From the NCBI GenBank assembly GCA_035452965.1, contig DAOTCE010000006.1:1-64000 (forward strand): a DNA stretch of 64,000 bases, read 5' to 3'. The notes beneath the pieces are model-generated. The model was not told the DNA's origin. It made no database searches and was given only the letters and a program-made list of their open reading frames with translations. Position numbers and translations under genes: made by a program. Shown here in pieces: positions 17,159-26,972 of the stretch (the first letter of the stretch is position 1; each line of letters opens with the position of its first letter). This DNA is from Candidatus Paceibacterota bacterium (GTDB taxonomy: Bacteria > Verrucomicrobiota > Verrucomicrobiia > Limisphaerales > UBA8199).

Positions 17159-17615
17159 CCATCGGCCCGCCGCCACGCCGAAATCCAGCAGCTGGCAAAA
17201 TAGGGTCAGCGAATGCCAAGGGACGGGTTGGAACTCAAAGCAACTTCGGCTATATGGCGTAGTGTCCGGTGACAGAACGTTTCTTCCCACGGGGTTCCCC
17301 ACCCCTACCTCCTTGGCGTCTGTCACCGGGCGCCTGTTCTGAATACGAGTGGGCGAACGACAAGACGAAGGGCCGGGACGAGCAAGAAAGCTCATGAGAG
17401 ATTTGCCTACAATAGCGCCGCCGGGACGCTGCTGGTCGTAACAGCACTGCCCGCACTCAAGGAAGTCGTTGTTCCCCGTGGCCAGCTTATCGAGATCGGC
17501 AACTCCTTCAGGCCGCCAGAGGTAATGACCCAGAGCGGCGCCCGAGTCAGGCCCCACGAATCAATCGAAATAGCCAAGGATACCCCGGGCCGCACCCGGC
17601 CAGCCGCTGCACATC
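17159..17615. other. Gene-free interval
   Basis: About 460 bp between convergent genes. Several short frames exist, mostly on the minus strand, but none looks like a protein. No strong hairpin with a T-run was found. Confidence 0.4.
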
Positions 17616-18626
17616 TTACGGGAGAACCTGGGGCCTGATGGTGCAGCTATGCAGGGCTGCCAGGCGTTCGCCAAGTCGCTTGAACATCGCCTCGTCCTGG
17701 CAAATTCCCACGATGGCGCCCCCGGAACCGGAGAATTGCGCGCTGGCGCCGCAACGGCGGGCTGTTTCGATCATCTCAATTTGCCAGGGAGGCAAGTTGT
17801 AGATGCTGCGCCGCGTGTCGAAATTCTCGTCCATTAACCGGCCCAATTCCTCGTAGTCGCGCCGCAGCAGCGCCTCCCGCCCCCGAGCGGCCAGATCGGC
17901 ACAGTGCTTCATCGCATTAACCACCTTCTCCTCACCGCGGTTGTAGCGCCCGCGAATGTCATTGTGGAACACCTCGGTTGGCTCGCTGAAATCGGTGTGG
18001 TACGACAGGTAAAGGGGCGGGAGCAGTCCCGGATCCAACGGCTCGTAGAGGTAGCTGGAGAAACCCTGCACACTGCGTTCCTGTGCCCGGTCAAAGTCCA
18101 TGTAAACCACCCCTTCGTAAACCTGGGCGACTCGATCCTGAAGGCCGGCCATGATGCCCAATTCCTCGCGTTCAATCGGCAGGGCGAAGCTTGGCTGGGC
18201 TTCCTGGGGAATCACCACCTCATAGAACTCCATCAGGCACCGCAGCGTGGCGATGATGATCGCGCTGGAACCCGCCATGCCAACCTGCCGCGGGACATTG
18301 GTCTGGTAGCGCACCGAGAAGTTGCGGTCGTGCAGCTTGATGTTCCGAGCCTGGCAGTAGTCCACAAAACGCTTGATGGTGGCCTTGACCAGCCGGATGC
18401 CGCCGTAATAGCCGTGCAGCTTGACGTCCCGGGCCAGGTCCTGGATCGAAGCGAACCGCGCCCGGTCATTCTCCGCCAGCACGATGTCGAGCGTATCCCA
18501 CTCGTAAAGCACCACCTCGGCACAAAAGTTACGGACAATCATCGAGATCGTCTTCCCGTGGTATCCGTCCGACGGGTTCCCAATCAACCCCGCCCGGGAG
18601 TAAGCGCGTTTACGGATTAGGTTCAT
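17616..18626 (-). CDS. GHMP kinase, glucuronokinase-like
   Basis: A 336-residue sugar-1-kinase. The N-terminus RAYSRAGLIGNPSDGYHGKT is the substrate-binding motif 1, NVPRQVGMAGSSAIIIA at 110-126 is the ATP-binding motif 2, and FSGSGGAIVG near 300 is motif 3. Long stretches such as HGYYGGIRLVKATIK and ELGIMAGLQDRVAQVYEGVV agree with plant glucuronokinase, which phosphorylates D-glucuronate at C1, more than with galactokinase or mevalonate kinases. The start at 18626 lies inside the last 17 bases of galU, so the two are translationally coupled. Glucuronate as the substrate is inference from sequence recall and from the neighbour. Confidence 0.85.
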   Translation of the reverse strand: MNLIRKRAYSRAGLIGNPSDGYHGKTISMIVRNFCAEVVLYEWDTLDIVLAENDRARFASIQDLARDVKLHGYYGGIRLVKATIKRFVDYCQARNIKLHDRNFSVRYQTNVPRQVGMAGSSAIIIATLRCLMEFYEVVIPQEAQPSFALPIEREELGIMAGLQDRVAQVYEGVVYMDFDRAQERSVQGFSSYLYEPLDPGLLPPLYLSYHTDFSEPTEVFHNDIRGRYNRGEEKVVNAMKHCADLAARGREALLRRDYEELGRLMDENFDTRRSIYNLPPWQIEMIETARRCGASAQFSGSGGAIVGICQDEAMFKRLGERLAALHSCTIRPQVLP

Positions 18627-19503
18627 GCAGCAATTGGACCAGGAACTTGCGAAGCGCTGCCCCGTATTTCCGGTCGGCCAGCGCAAACTCGACAAAAGCG
18701 CGGAAGTAAGCATCGTAGTTTCCGATGTCGAAGCGGCGCTCGTTCGTGCGCAGCCGCATTCCCAGAACCTTGCCTCCGCCCTGGATGATCAGGCGGATGG
18801 CGTCGGTCAATTGAATCTCCCCGCCCTTGCCGGCCGGAGTGCGCTGCAGCGCGTCAAAGATCGACGGCGCGAAAACGTAGCGGGCAGCGATCGCCAGGTT
18901 GCTCGGCGCTTCCGCAACACTTGGCTTCTCAATAACGTCCGCCAACTCAAACACCTCCCCGTCTCCCCTGGCACGGGCCACGCCGTAGTTATGCACCTCA
19001 CTTCTGGGAACCGCCTCAAATGCCACCACCCCTTCCGCCTTCTGCTCCGCAAAGCAGCGCACCATGCGGCGGACGATGTCGCTTTGCGCCTGCAGGCCGA
19101 TGATGGAATCCCCCAGCGCCACGACAAAAGGCAGATCGCCCACGAAAGGTTGCGCGCACAACACGGCGTGCCCCAAGCCCAGCAACTGGCGCTGGCGCGT
19201 GTAGAAATACTGCACCGGCGCCCGCTCGAATTCCAGTTCCTCCAGCAAATCCTCCTTGCCCGTCTCGCGCAGATTCTCAATCAGTTCGTCATTGAGGTCG
19301 AAATGGTTCTCGATCGACGTCTTGCCCGGACCGGTAACAAACAACATCCGCTTCATTCCGGCACGAGTCAGCTCTTCCGCTATATACTGCACCCCCGGCT
19401 TGCGCCCGACCGGGAGCATTTCCTTGGGTTGCGATTTCGTGGCGGGCAAGAGGCGCGTGCCCAGTCCTGCCACCGGCACTACTGCGATGTTGACTTCATT
19501 CAT
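18610..19503 (-). CDS. galU: UTP-glucose-1-phosphate uridylyltransferase
   Basis: Makes UDP-glucose from UTP and glucose 1-phosphate. The 297 residues contain the nucleotide-binding loop AGLGTRLLPATKSQPKEMLP at 12-31, VTGPGKTSIENHFD, and the metal-binding ALGDSIIG. The C-terminal YDAYFRAFVEFALADR is usual for bacterial GalU. It overlaps the start of a glucuronokinase-like kinase by 17 bases. In plants a glucuronokinase works with a UDP-sugar pyrophosphorylase; whether this GalU also takes glucuronate 1-phosphate cannot be told from sequence. Confidence 0.95.
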   Translation of the reverse strand: MNEVNIAVVPVAGLGTRLLPATKSQPKEMLPVGRKPGVQYIAEELTRAGMKRMLFVTGPGKTSIENHFDLNDELIENLRETGKEDLLEELEFERAPVQYFYTRQRQLLGLGHAVLCAQPFVGDLPFVVALGDSIIGLQAQSDIVRRMVRCFAEQKAEGVVAFEAVPRSEVHNYGVARARGDGEVFELADVIEKPSVAEAPSNLAIAARYVFAPSIFDALQRTPAGKGGEIQLTDAIRLIIQGGGKVLGMRLRTNERRFDIGNYDAYFRAFVEFALADRKYGAALRKFLVQLLHEPNP

Positions 19504-19840
19504 GCGATGGCAGCGAGCATAACCTGATGCCCAGCGAAGTCAAGGTGTGAATCCGAGCGCCGGCGCTGCCTGTAGTGTCGCGGGAGTCAGCCCGCGGCAG
19601 CATCCATGCCGGAGGCGCGACACCGTTTGCCAGGAATCTCCAGAGTTGCTGGGTAGCCATTAGCGCAGCGGCGCCAGTCCCACGCTGAGGAAGCCGGAGA
19701 ATCGTTTCACTCGGGTCGCACCCCCCCCGAACTGTCAAACTTGAGGCAGCCCTGTTCGTCCCAAGGATTCAACAGATTGCGCTTGAAATTCCGACCTGTC
19801 GGCGCAGTGTTAATGCGGAACGGAAGAAGACATCCTGTTT
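19504..19840. other. Gene-free interval
   Basis: About 340 bp upstream of galU (minus) and of the small Zn-ribbon gene (plus), so it should hold both promoters. A short hairpin CGCGGG-AGTCAG-CCCGCG near 19578 is seen. No gene is supported. Confidence 0.4.
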
Positions 19841-20140
19841 ATGACATCTCCAGACGCCCCCCTCCCTGCAACCCGGGAAATCCAAACCCGCCTCCTGCCT
19901 GCTTGCCGGTGCGGTCATTCGCATTCTGGTAAGTGGCCAGGCCGTGCCGGAGAAGACTGGCTTACCGTCAAACCAGCCGAGCCTAAAGCGGGCGAACCGC
20001 CTCTCATTGAATACGAATGCCTCGGCTGCCACCGCCGCTACCGCTTACGCGGCACCAAACTTTGCGAGGTTCTGGCGGATGGTTCGGAGCGACCCTACAT
20101 GCGTGAAGGTCGGTACGGCCGCTGGCTTTCCTGTCGCTGA
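19841..20140 (+). CDS. Small zinc-ribbon-like hypothetical protein
   Basis: A 99-residue frame with two possible metal-binding knuckles: CRCGH near residue 22 and CLGCH near residue 60, as in zinc ribbons. The tail RGTKLCEVLADGSERPYMRE then GRYGRWLSC has the look of a conserved small-protein ending. No function is known. A hairpin with T-rich tail at 20302 follows after 160 bp. A second frame on the same strand overlaps it and is less protein-like. Moderate confidence because the frame is short and GC-rich. Confidence 0.5.
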   Translation: MTSPDAPLPATREIQTRLLPACRCGHSHSGKWPGRAGEDWLTVKPAEPKAGEPPLIEYECLGCHRRYRLRGTKLCEVLADGSERPYMREGRYGRWLSCR

Positions 20141-20301
20141 GGCGCCAGCCATTTCTCGGGTTGTGGCCATCCACCGTGTTCCCTCGGCTATCAACCGGTC
20201 CCTGGGGTCTTTACCCCATAGCGTGATGGCGAGAGAATGATACCTTGGCACTGCAATTGTGATTCGACTCGCGAAGGAGGCGAGTTATGTGGCACTACGC
20301 T

Positions 20302-20335
20302 GAGCGGCCCAGCCTTGGGCCGCTCGCTTTCTTTC
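20302..20335 (+). terminator. Rho-independent terminator-like hairpin
   Basis: GAGCGGCCCA at 20302-20311 pairs perfectly with TGGGCCGCTC at 20316-20325 around a 4-base loop GCCT, followed by GCTTTCTTTCC. It lies between the small Zn-ribbon gene and the membrane TPR gene, so it most likely ends the upstream transcript. The tail is interrupted by C residues, which weakens the call. Confidence 0.55.
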
Positions 20336-20359
20336 CGGTCGGCAGCAAAGCCTTGACCC

Positions 20360-21715
20360 ATGAAGCCCACGCCAGAACTAACCCTGGCACTTTTGGTCGT
20401 GACCGTCGCTGCCATTGCCGCCGGCTGGGGGCTGTCCTACCAGTTAGCCCCCGAGGGCCAGCGGCCGCAGCGACTCCGTGAACTCCTTGTGTGGTCCGCC
20501 AAAGGACTGCTTCTCCCCCTCGCCATCTGGACTCTGATGAACCTGGGCCTTTCCTGGAAGCTCCAGCCGTTCATGCCACAGGTGCAGGCGGCGCAGAACA
20601 GCGGCAACTGGCTTCCAGCCTATCTGCGCGTCCTGGCGGTTGGCCTCTTCGTCATCGGATCCTTCTGGTCATTCGTGACGCTCGCGTGGGCCATTATACA
20701 GGCGGGACGCAAGGCGGAGGGGGGAAACCGGGCACAATTCAAAGCCTTGTGCCTGACCTGCCTTATCGCGATGGCGGTGCCTGCGCTGGTCATTTTGTTC
20801 TTCGGCGGCTGGGCCATGATCGGCCTGGCGGGGATCGCCCTTCTTGCTCCCATGGCGGGCTATGGAGCCGCGGTCTTGCGCGTCAGGAAGCCCCCGCCGA
20901 TGTATGCACGCGCCATCGCCAGGTTGAAGTTCGGCAAGTACTCTGAAGCCGAGTGGGAGATTATCCACGAACTCGAGAACTGCGAAGACGACTTTGAAGG
21001 ATGGATGATGCTGGCGGACCTGTACGCGAACCAGTTCAAGGACCTGCCCGAAGCCGAGCGGACCGTGCTCGAGATCTGCGACTTGCCCAGGACGACGCCC
21101 TCCCAGATTTCCGTCGCGCTGCATCGGCTGGCCGATTGGCATCTGGGCCGGTCAGGCGACCCTGCGGCAGCCCGGCGCGCGCTGCAGCTGATTTGCGACC
21201 GCCTCCCCGGCACACACCTCGCCCGGATGGCGCGGCTCCGCATTAACCAACTGCCGGCGACCGCGACAGCACTTCGCGAGCAGCAGAGCGGGACGCGCAT
21301 TCCGCTGCCCGCGCTAGGTGATTCGCTTGCCGGCCAACCGGCTCCAGCCCTGTCGGAAATGGACCAGCGCAAGGCCGCCGAAGCCGCCAATGCGTGCGTC
21401 GAACTTCTCAAACATGACCCCAACAACACACCTGCCCGGGAGCGACTGGCCCGACTGTTCGCTGAACGCTTGGGCAAACCTGACCGGGGAATTGAACAAG
21501 CCGCCCTGTTACTGGACATGCCGGATCAACCGGAAAACCGGCGGGCCGAATGGCTGGGGCTCATCGCCGCATGGCATATCAAATATCGGCATGATCCTCA
21601 GTCAGGGCGCGAAGTCCTGGAGCGCCTTGTTCTCGAGTTTCCCCAGACCCCGCAAGCCCTGGCCGCGCGGCGGGAGCTTCAGTTAATGGATGCCGGGTCC
21701 AGGAAAAGAACTTGA
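20360..21715 (+). CDS. Inner-membrane protein with TPR-like C-terminal half
   Basis: A 451-residue protein. The first ~175 residues hold about five hydrophobic helices (LALLVVTVAAIAAGWGLSY, LLLPLAIWTLMNLGL, VLAVGLFVIGSFWSFVTLAW and two around 130-170). From ~185 on it is soluble and helical with TPR-like repeats: YARAIARLKFGKYSEAEWEI, ALHRLADWHLGRSGDPAAAR, ARERLARLFAERLGKPDRGI and a closing VLEFPQTPQALAARREL. Such proteins scaffold envelope complexes, but no partner is apparent. Single gene, convergent with the large secreted protein that ends at 21771. Confidence 0.8.
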   Translation: MKPTPELTLALLVVTVAAIAAGWGLSYQLAPEGQRPQRLRELLVWSAKGLLLPLAIWTLMNLGLSWKLQPFMPQVQAAQNSGNWLPAYLRVLAVGLFVIGSFWSFVTLAWAIIQAGRKAEGGNRAQFKALCLTCLIAMAVPALVILFFGGWAMIGLAGIALLAPMAGYGAAVLRVRKPPPMYARAIARLKFGKYSEAEWEIIHELENCEDDFEGWMMLADLYANQFKDLPEAERTVLEICDLPRTTPSQISVALHRLADWHLGRSGDPAAARRALQLICDRLPGTHLARMARLRINQLPATATALREQQSGTRIPLPALGDSLAGQPAPALSEMDQRKAAEAANACVELLKHDPNNTPARERLARLFAERLGKPDRGIEQAALLLDMPDQPENRRAEWLGLIAAWHIKYRHDPQSGREVLERLVLEFPQTPQALAARRELQLMDAGSRKRT

Positions 21716-21770
21716 GCCCCCGGCTGACGAGCAGTGCTGCAACGACCCATTTGCCCTTAAGGCTCCAGGC

Positions 21771-24700
21771 TCAGGGGTAAACCGTCCGGTAGTAGCGAGT
21801 CGTCGGGGGCGGGTCTGAGTTATCGGTAACCTCAAACAGGCCGTTGTCACCGGCTTTGGCCGTCTTGAGGAATGACCATGGACCACTTGGTTCGGGTGCC
21901 CACTCCACCGTGTAAGTGTAGTTGGGTATGCCGATGAAGGTAACACGGAAGGTCCCGTTAGCATAAGCGGGCGGGACAACGATGTTCGGGGAGACGCCGC
22001 CACCGCCTACAGTAACACTTACGGTGCCGACGGAGGTGCCGCCCTGGCCGTCGCTTACGGTGAAGGTGTAGCTGTCCAGACCGCTAAAGTCGGCTGGCGG
22101 CGTATAGCTGATGGCACTGCTCTGCAATGCGACCACGCCACCCTGGGCGCTGACCGATGCGGCGTCGCTCACGCTGAGCGTGTCGGTCGGGTCGGCGTCG
22201 GTGGCGCCGTAGAGGAGCTTGGATTTGGCATACGTGGCGGTGGTGTTCTGGCCGGTGCCCTGGGTCTTGTTCTGGGCGACAGGGGCATGGTTTGGCCCGA
22301 CGGTAACGCCTAACGACACCGGTTCGCCCACGCAATCCGCGGCGGTAGTTTCGGTGACCATGATGCTGCCGCTGGCGCTACCAAAGTTGACGGTGATCTG
22401 GTTGTTATTGGGCCCCGTCGCGCCGGTGATGATCGTGGCCTCGGCCGGCACGGTCCAGGCATAGCTGGACCCGCTGGTCAGGGTGACCGAATAGGTCTTG
22501 CCCGCCTGGCCTATAGCGACCGAGGAACTGCCACTGATGGCGGAGGTTTCCACCGGATCGGGCTGCGTGATAGTGACCGGCAGGTTCGGACTCAGGCAAC
22601 CATTGCCGTCTCTCGCTATCATCTGGTAGGTGGCCGCTGACAGGCCGCTGAAGACCATACCGCTCTGCCAGGTGGCACCAGCGTCCTTGGAGTACTGGTA
22701 GCCGGCGTCGCTGCCGCCGGTGGCAGAGTTCAAAACGATCTGACCATTGTTACCACCGTTGCAGGTAGCGTTGACGCGGGAATCTGTGTCTTCTGTCAGG
22801 GCGACCGCCGCAGGTGCAGTCAAAACTACTGATGTGGTGGCGCTGACGAAACCATCGCTGCTTTGCACTTTGATCTCGTAAAGTCCGCCACTCAACGCGG
22901 AAAAGGTGTAAGGGCTGGAAGTTGCCGATGTCCAGGTCGCCCCGCCGTCCTTCGAGAACGTATAAGGCGCAGTTCCTCCGGTCACTGCGACGAGTATGCT
23001 TCCATCGTCGCCGGGCGAGTTGCAGGTCGGGTTGTTCGCCGTGGTGGCGAACGCGGGGGGCGTGCCGACCACAAGGACAAGCTCGCTGTTGGCGTTCAGG
23101 GCCAACCGCGCCGCGTTGGCCGGGGCAGTAAAGCCGTTTGGCACCGAGACCGTCGCGGGCAGAGGTCCAGCTACCGGCGTGATGTTGTTGATGCCCTTCG
23201 CAATAAGCCTGTACGTGCCGGCCCCTATGGTCCCGCTGGCGGTTGTCACGGTGACCGGGTTGCCCGCCAGGGTCACGGAACCCGCTCCAGTGACCGTCAG
23301 CGGAGCGGTTGTCTTATCATAAGCAGTGAACTGCAACGGGCTGGTAGCCGCAAAAGTCAGGCCCTTGCCTGTGGCAGTTTGAATCGTCCCGGAGGAACCG
23401 TTGCCGGTCGCTTTCAGGACCTGGCTGCTGCCCAGCGTCAGCGGGGTGGTTAAACTTGCGACGCTGAACGCCGCGCCGCCGGCGAGGCTAATGTTCGCCG
23501 AACTGCCGATCGAACCCGAGCCATTCAAGGCGAGGGTGCCCGCATTAATGGTTGTATCGCCGCCATAAGTATTAACGGCAGTAAGGGACAAGGTGCCCGC
23601 GCCCATCACCGTCACCCCGCCGGGACCGCTGATCACACCGGTGAAACGCGTCTCGCTGGTGCTGCCCGCCTTCAGCGTCACGCTCTTGTTAAGCGTGAGA
23701 CCTCCCGCATAAATAGTTGGCCCCGTTGTTCCACTGTCCGATCCAATCGTGGTGGTGCCGGTGCCTTGATTGGCCACCACAATCGGAATGCTAAGCGTAA
23801 TATAGCCGGTCCGGAAGAGGGAGGTTGGACTGCTGCCCGTGCCAGCGTCGTTTAGGGTCACCGTGCCAGTGCCTAGTGCGGAGTTGTGGCCCCAGACAAT
23901 CGTGCCCGCACTGATTGTCGTGCCGCCAGAGAAAGTGTTGTTCCCGCTCAATGTCAGGATGCCGCCAGACTCCTTTCTAAGAGTACCTGTCCCGCTAATG
24001 ACGCCCGAGTAAGCTTGGACGTTGGGATTGGCAAACACCAGGCTGGCGTTATTGACAATGTTGTTCGCCACGCTGCCGTTGCTGGTTGAGCCGTCCCCCA
24101 GTTGTAGCGTTCCGGCACTGATGGTCGTCCCGCCGCTGTAAGTGTTCGCGCCGCTAAGGACCACTTTGCCGGCGCTGGTTGCGGTATTGTTGATGTTCAC
24201 GTTGCCGGTGCCGCTGATCACACCCGTCTTGAATTCCACAGTGCCCCCGGACTGGTCGGCAACCAGGTTGACCGCGCCGTTAAGAGTGATGTTGCCGGTA
24301 AAGGTATTGACGCCGCTGGAGTTTAGGCCACCCACAACCTTTGTGCCGCCAGAATTATAGACGGTGATAGCTTGCCCAACGGTCGTGCCGCCACTGTCGG
24401 CGGCCTGCCAAAACTTCGCCAGCTTCGCATCCGCCGGATTGGCGCCCAACTGGACCCGCAAACCGCTCGGCAGGCTGCCCCCCGCATCAATCCACAATTC
24501 GCCCGCCTTGGCGGTATCCCCCACCACGTAGATCCAGGAGTTCCCGCCCCAGGTCTGGGCTGCCGTGAACCTGACCTTGCTGCCCTGCTGGATCGTCAGG
24601 CTTACACCCGACCGGCCCGCTGCGCCCCCGGCCAAATCCGCGCTGACCGTCAGCATTTTCGAGTTGTTTCCCCAGACCTGATACGGCGATGCGTTGTCGT

Positions 24701-25265
24701 TATAGACCGGCTGTTGCAATGTCAGGTCTCCATTCACCGGGTTCAGCTCAATGTGCCCGGCGCCGTTCTTGTTGCCGGACAGGGGGATGTTGACGATCTG
24801 AGCATGCGAACTGCGGTTTTCCAGTCGCTGGTTGAAGTTGATGCCGCTCCCTGCCCCGTTCAAAGTCAACGCCGCTCCAAAAGTCGTTTCCCAGATGATG
24901 TTGCTGATGTTATTGCCCCAACCGGAAGCGGCGTCGTAGTACAGGCTCGTTTGGCTGCCGTTGTTGCGGTAGTTGAACACCAGGTTCCCGTTCGAGAACG
25001 GCCACGGCTGGGCTGGGCACGAATTGCCGTACCAATTTTCGCACCAGGTAAAATTGCCCCGTGAACCGTCCCCATCCCAGTTGATGTCCGCGCGAACGGG
25101 GCCAACCGCGGCGCCGAGCACCAGCCCCAGGGCCGTAGCCCAGGGCCCGAGCAGCGATCCCATCGCGTGCCTTGCCGTGCGAGCGGAAAGCCGGGCCAGC
25201 CTGCCGGGGCGTTGGGTGAACCACGTAGCGGGGAGTAATGCGACCATGTGTTGCGTTGTCTTCAT
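21771..25265 (-). CDS. Large secreted protein: beta-strand repeats, SprB-type repeats, cadherin-like domain
   Basis: A 1164-residue exported protein. After a signal region (LGLVLGAAVGPVRA, ~45-60) comes a stretch of autotransporter-associated beta-strand repeats (~320-600), each like ANTYSGGTTISAGTLQLGDG. Two SprB-like repeats follow (ATGGSDAGYQYSKDAGATW; TGGTAPYTFSKDGGATW), then a PKD-like region, a cadherin-like domain (DFSGLDSYTFTVSDGQGGTS) and the C-terminal module with IGIPNYTYTVEWA ending RYYRTVYP. No membrane beta-barrel domain exists, so it is not a classical autotransporter. Probably cell-surface or released; function unknown. First of seven large minus-strand secreted proteins sharing modules. 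Confidence 0.85.
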   Translation of the reverse strand: MKTTQHMVALLPATWFTQRPGRLARLSARTARHAMGSLLGPWATALGLVLGAAVGPVRADINWDGDGSRGNFTWCENWYGNSCPAQPWPFSNGNLVFNYRNNGSQTSLYYDAASGWGNNISNIIWETTFGAALTLNGAGSGINFNQRLENRSSHAQIVNIPLSGNKNGAGHIELNPVNGDLTLQQPVYNDNASPYQVWGNNSKMLTVSADLAGGAAGRSGVSLTIQQGSKVRFTAAQTWGGNSWIYVVGDTAKAGELWIDAGGSLPSGLRVQLGANPADAKLAKFWQAADSGGTTVGQAITVYNSGGTKVVGGLNSSGVNTFTGNITLNGAVNLVADQSGGTVEFKTGVISGTGNVNINNTATSAGKVVLSGANTYSGGTTISAGTLQLGDGSTSNGSVANNIVNNASLVFANPNVQAYSGVISGTGTLRKESGGILTLSGNNTFSGGTTISAGTIVWGHNSALGTGTVTLNDAGTGSSPTSLFRTGYITLSIPIVVANQGTGTTTIGSDSGTTGPTIYAGGLTLNKSVTLKAGSTSETRFTGVISGPGGVTVMGAGTLSLTAVNTYGGDTTINAGTLALNGSGSIGSSANISLAGGAAFSVASLTTPLTLGSSQVLKATGNGSSGTIQTATGKGLTFAATSPLQFTAYDKTTAPLTVTGAGSVTLAGNPVTVTTASGTIGAGTYRLIAKGINNITPVAGPLPATVSVPNGFTAPANAARLALNANSELVLVVGTPPAFATTANNPTCNSPGDDGSILVAVTGGTAPYTFSKDGGATWTSATSSPYTFSALSGGLYEIKVQSSDGFVSATTSVVLTAPAAVALTEDTDSRVNATCNGGNNGQIVLNSATGGSDAGYQYSKDAGATWQSGMVFSGLSAATYQMIARDGNGCLSPNLPVTITQPDPVETSAISGSSSVAIGQAGKTYSVTLTSGSSYAWTVPAEATIITGATGPNNNQITVNFGSASGSIMVTETTAADCVGEPVSLGVTVGPNHAPVAQNKTQGTGQNTTATYAKSKLLYGATDADPTDTLSVSDAASVSAQGGVVALQSSAISYTPPADFSGLDSYTFTVSDGQGGTSVGTVSVTVGGGGVSPNIVVPPAYANGTFRVTFIGIPNYTYTVEWAPEPSGPWSFLKTAKAGDNGLFEVTDNSDPPPTTRYYRTVYP

Positions 25266-25657
25266 CCGAGTAAAGGCTGTTAATCAAAGCCCAGCGCGGG
25301 CAGCAACCTGCGCTGCGGTCCCATCCGCGTAAACGACACCCCACGGACAGCACCCGGGCCCGGTCAAGGCTCTTGGCCTCGGCTCACACTGCTTTCCGAA
25401 TTACCAGGCCCGCGCCATTTGCTAGGGCATTTCCGGCTGTCGGTCAATCACAATTTGCGCGATTTGGAGGTTTCCCAGCGCGTCGCTGCTCGCGCCACCA
25501 GATGAATCGGCCAGTCCACCGCTCGAGCTTGGAGCCGTTCACCCCATTCATGCCCATTAGCGCCCCCAAGGCTGGGGCACCGCGCCAGGGCAGGATGCGG
25601 CGAGGCCACGCTGTCATGCTTGGCGGGCCACCGCGCGTCTCTTGCGTGGAGCAGGCC
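25266..25657. other. Gene-free interval
   Basis: About 390 bp between the glycosyltransferase stop and the start of the 1164-residue secreted protein, both on the minus strand. A minus-strand frame reads MGMNGVNGSKLERWTGRF and on, but has no recognised family and runs into the neighbouring gene, so it is not called. Confidence 0.4.
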
Positions 25658-26908
25658 TCATGGGTGACACACCGGCCTGTCGCCTGGGTCGCGCTGCGCT
25701 TGTTGTTCGTAGGCACGACAGGCCTCGGCGAACACCTGGTCCACACTGATCGCCTGGAGGCAGAGGTTGTTGCGGCAGGGAGACTGGCGGTTGTTGTAAG
25801 CGTTCACGCATGGGCTGCATGCGATCCCCGCCCACAACGCCGTATTGCGCGGGGAGCGCGCCGCGTAGAGGTGCGGCGTCTCCGGCCCGAAGAGTGTTAC
25901 CACGCGAATCGGCGTGAGCGTCGCGAAATGGGCCGGGCCGCTGTCATTAGTCACCAGCACCTCGGCCAGCGTGTAGAGCACCAATAACTGGCGGAGCGTC
26001 GTCTTGCCCGCGAATGTCACGCAGCGCGCTGAGCCAACCTGGCGAGCCAGTTCAGTCGTTGCCCGGGCTTCGTTGGGCGCACCGGTGAATCCAATCCAGG
26101 CGTCGGGAAACTTCGCCAGCAGGCGCTTGGCCAGCTCCACGTAGCGTTCCGTCGGCCAGCGGCGCAACGGCAGCAGGTCGCTGGCATTGGGGTTGAGCAG
26201 GATCAGCGGCGGCTGGCCGCCCGTGACGCCGCGCACGATCTCCTTGACCTGGGCCAGTTCCTCCGGACGCGGCGCGAATTGCGCCGGCGCATGATTTGCC
26301 GGCGGCAGAATCAGGCCGCAAGTGGGCAGCGCCACCGGGTCGCAGCGCAAGGCCTCGACGAGCGTCCAGAACGTCTGGCTGGTATGCAGGTGCGGATTGT
26401 AAAGCAGCCGGTGCGTCATCAGGTTCCCACGGTAGGGCCCGCCGCCGAAGAAGGCATGGAACCCGACGCGCCGCCTGGCCCCGCTCAGGAATGTCAGCGC
26501 CGCCGAACCCCGCGAGAAGAACTCCATGTCAATCGCCGCGTCGAACTTCATCCGCCGCAACCGCCGGATTACTCCCAGCGTGCCGCGCAGTATCGCGGCT
26601 AACGAATCGGAGGCGATGGTAATCACGTTCGCTTGCGGGAGGACATCCAACACATCCAGGATGAACCGGTTCTCCTGGAGCGTGATGAAATAGACATTCT
26701 CCCGCCCGACGAGCTGCGCGGCGCGCTGCAGCGCCCCGTAGGCCAGCACCGTCGAGCCTTGCTCGGCCAGCTTCACCAGCAGCAGGTTGCGCAGCGGCGC
26801 CGACGCGGGGGGAATCGAGCGCCCGAACAGGCTACGCAGGCACGTGAGCGTACAGCAAAGGGGAATTCCCAGCCAGCGGTCAGCCTTCTGCAGCGTGGTA
26901 ACGATCAT
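25658..26908 (-). CDS. Family 9 glycosyltransferase (heptosyltransferase-like)
   Basis: A 416-residue GT-B fold enzyme of the kind that adds heptose or other sugars to lipopolysaccharide core. Seen: NLLLVKLAEQGSTVLAYGAL at the N-terminus, the second-domain start LILLNPNASDLLPLRRWP, WIGFTGAPNEA, and the donor-binding VTNDSGPAHFATLTPIRVVT with LFGPETP. A Cys-rich tail (CSPCVNAYNNRQSPCRNNLC) follows. The ATG at 26908 is preferred to the GTG at 26929. It lies between two large secreted proteins, so a role in decorating surface material is possible but unproven. Confidence 0.88.
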   Translation of the reverse strand: MIVTTLQKADRWLGIPLCCTLTCLRSLFGRSIPPASAPLRNLLLVKLAEQGSTVLAYGALQRAAQLVGRENVYFITLQENRFILDVLDVLPQANVITIASDSLAAILRGTLGVIRRLRRMKFDAAIDMEFFSRGSAALTFLSGARRRVGFHAFFGGGPYRGNLMTHRLLYNPHLHTSQTFWTLVEALRCDPVALPTCGLILPPANHAPAQFAPRPEELAQVKEIVRGVTGGQPPLILLNPNASDLLPLRRWPTERYVELAKRLLAKFPDAWIGFTGAPNEARATTELARQVGSARCVTFAGKTTLRQLLVLYTLAEVLVTNDSGPAHFATLTPIRVVTLFGPETPHLYAARSPRNTALWAGIACSPCVNAYNNRQSPCRNNLCLQAISVDQVFAEACRAYEQQAQRDPGDRPVCHP

Positions 26909-26972
26909 GTTGGGTGCTGGGGATACCACGCAGCAGCCGAACCGTCGAGCAGGATCACGCTTTCAGAAAGCA

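Noticed and set aside
17250..17557. Possible small genes on the minus strand between the DUF4922 and kinase genes
   Set aside because: Three overlapping frames of similar length exist, none with a plausible start site, domain or composition.
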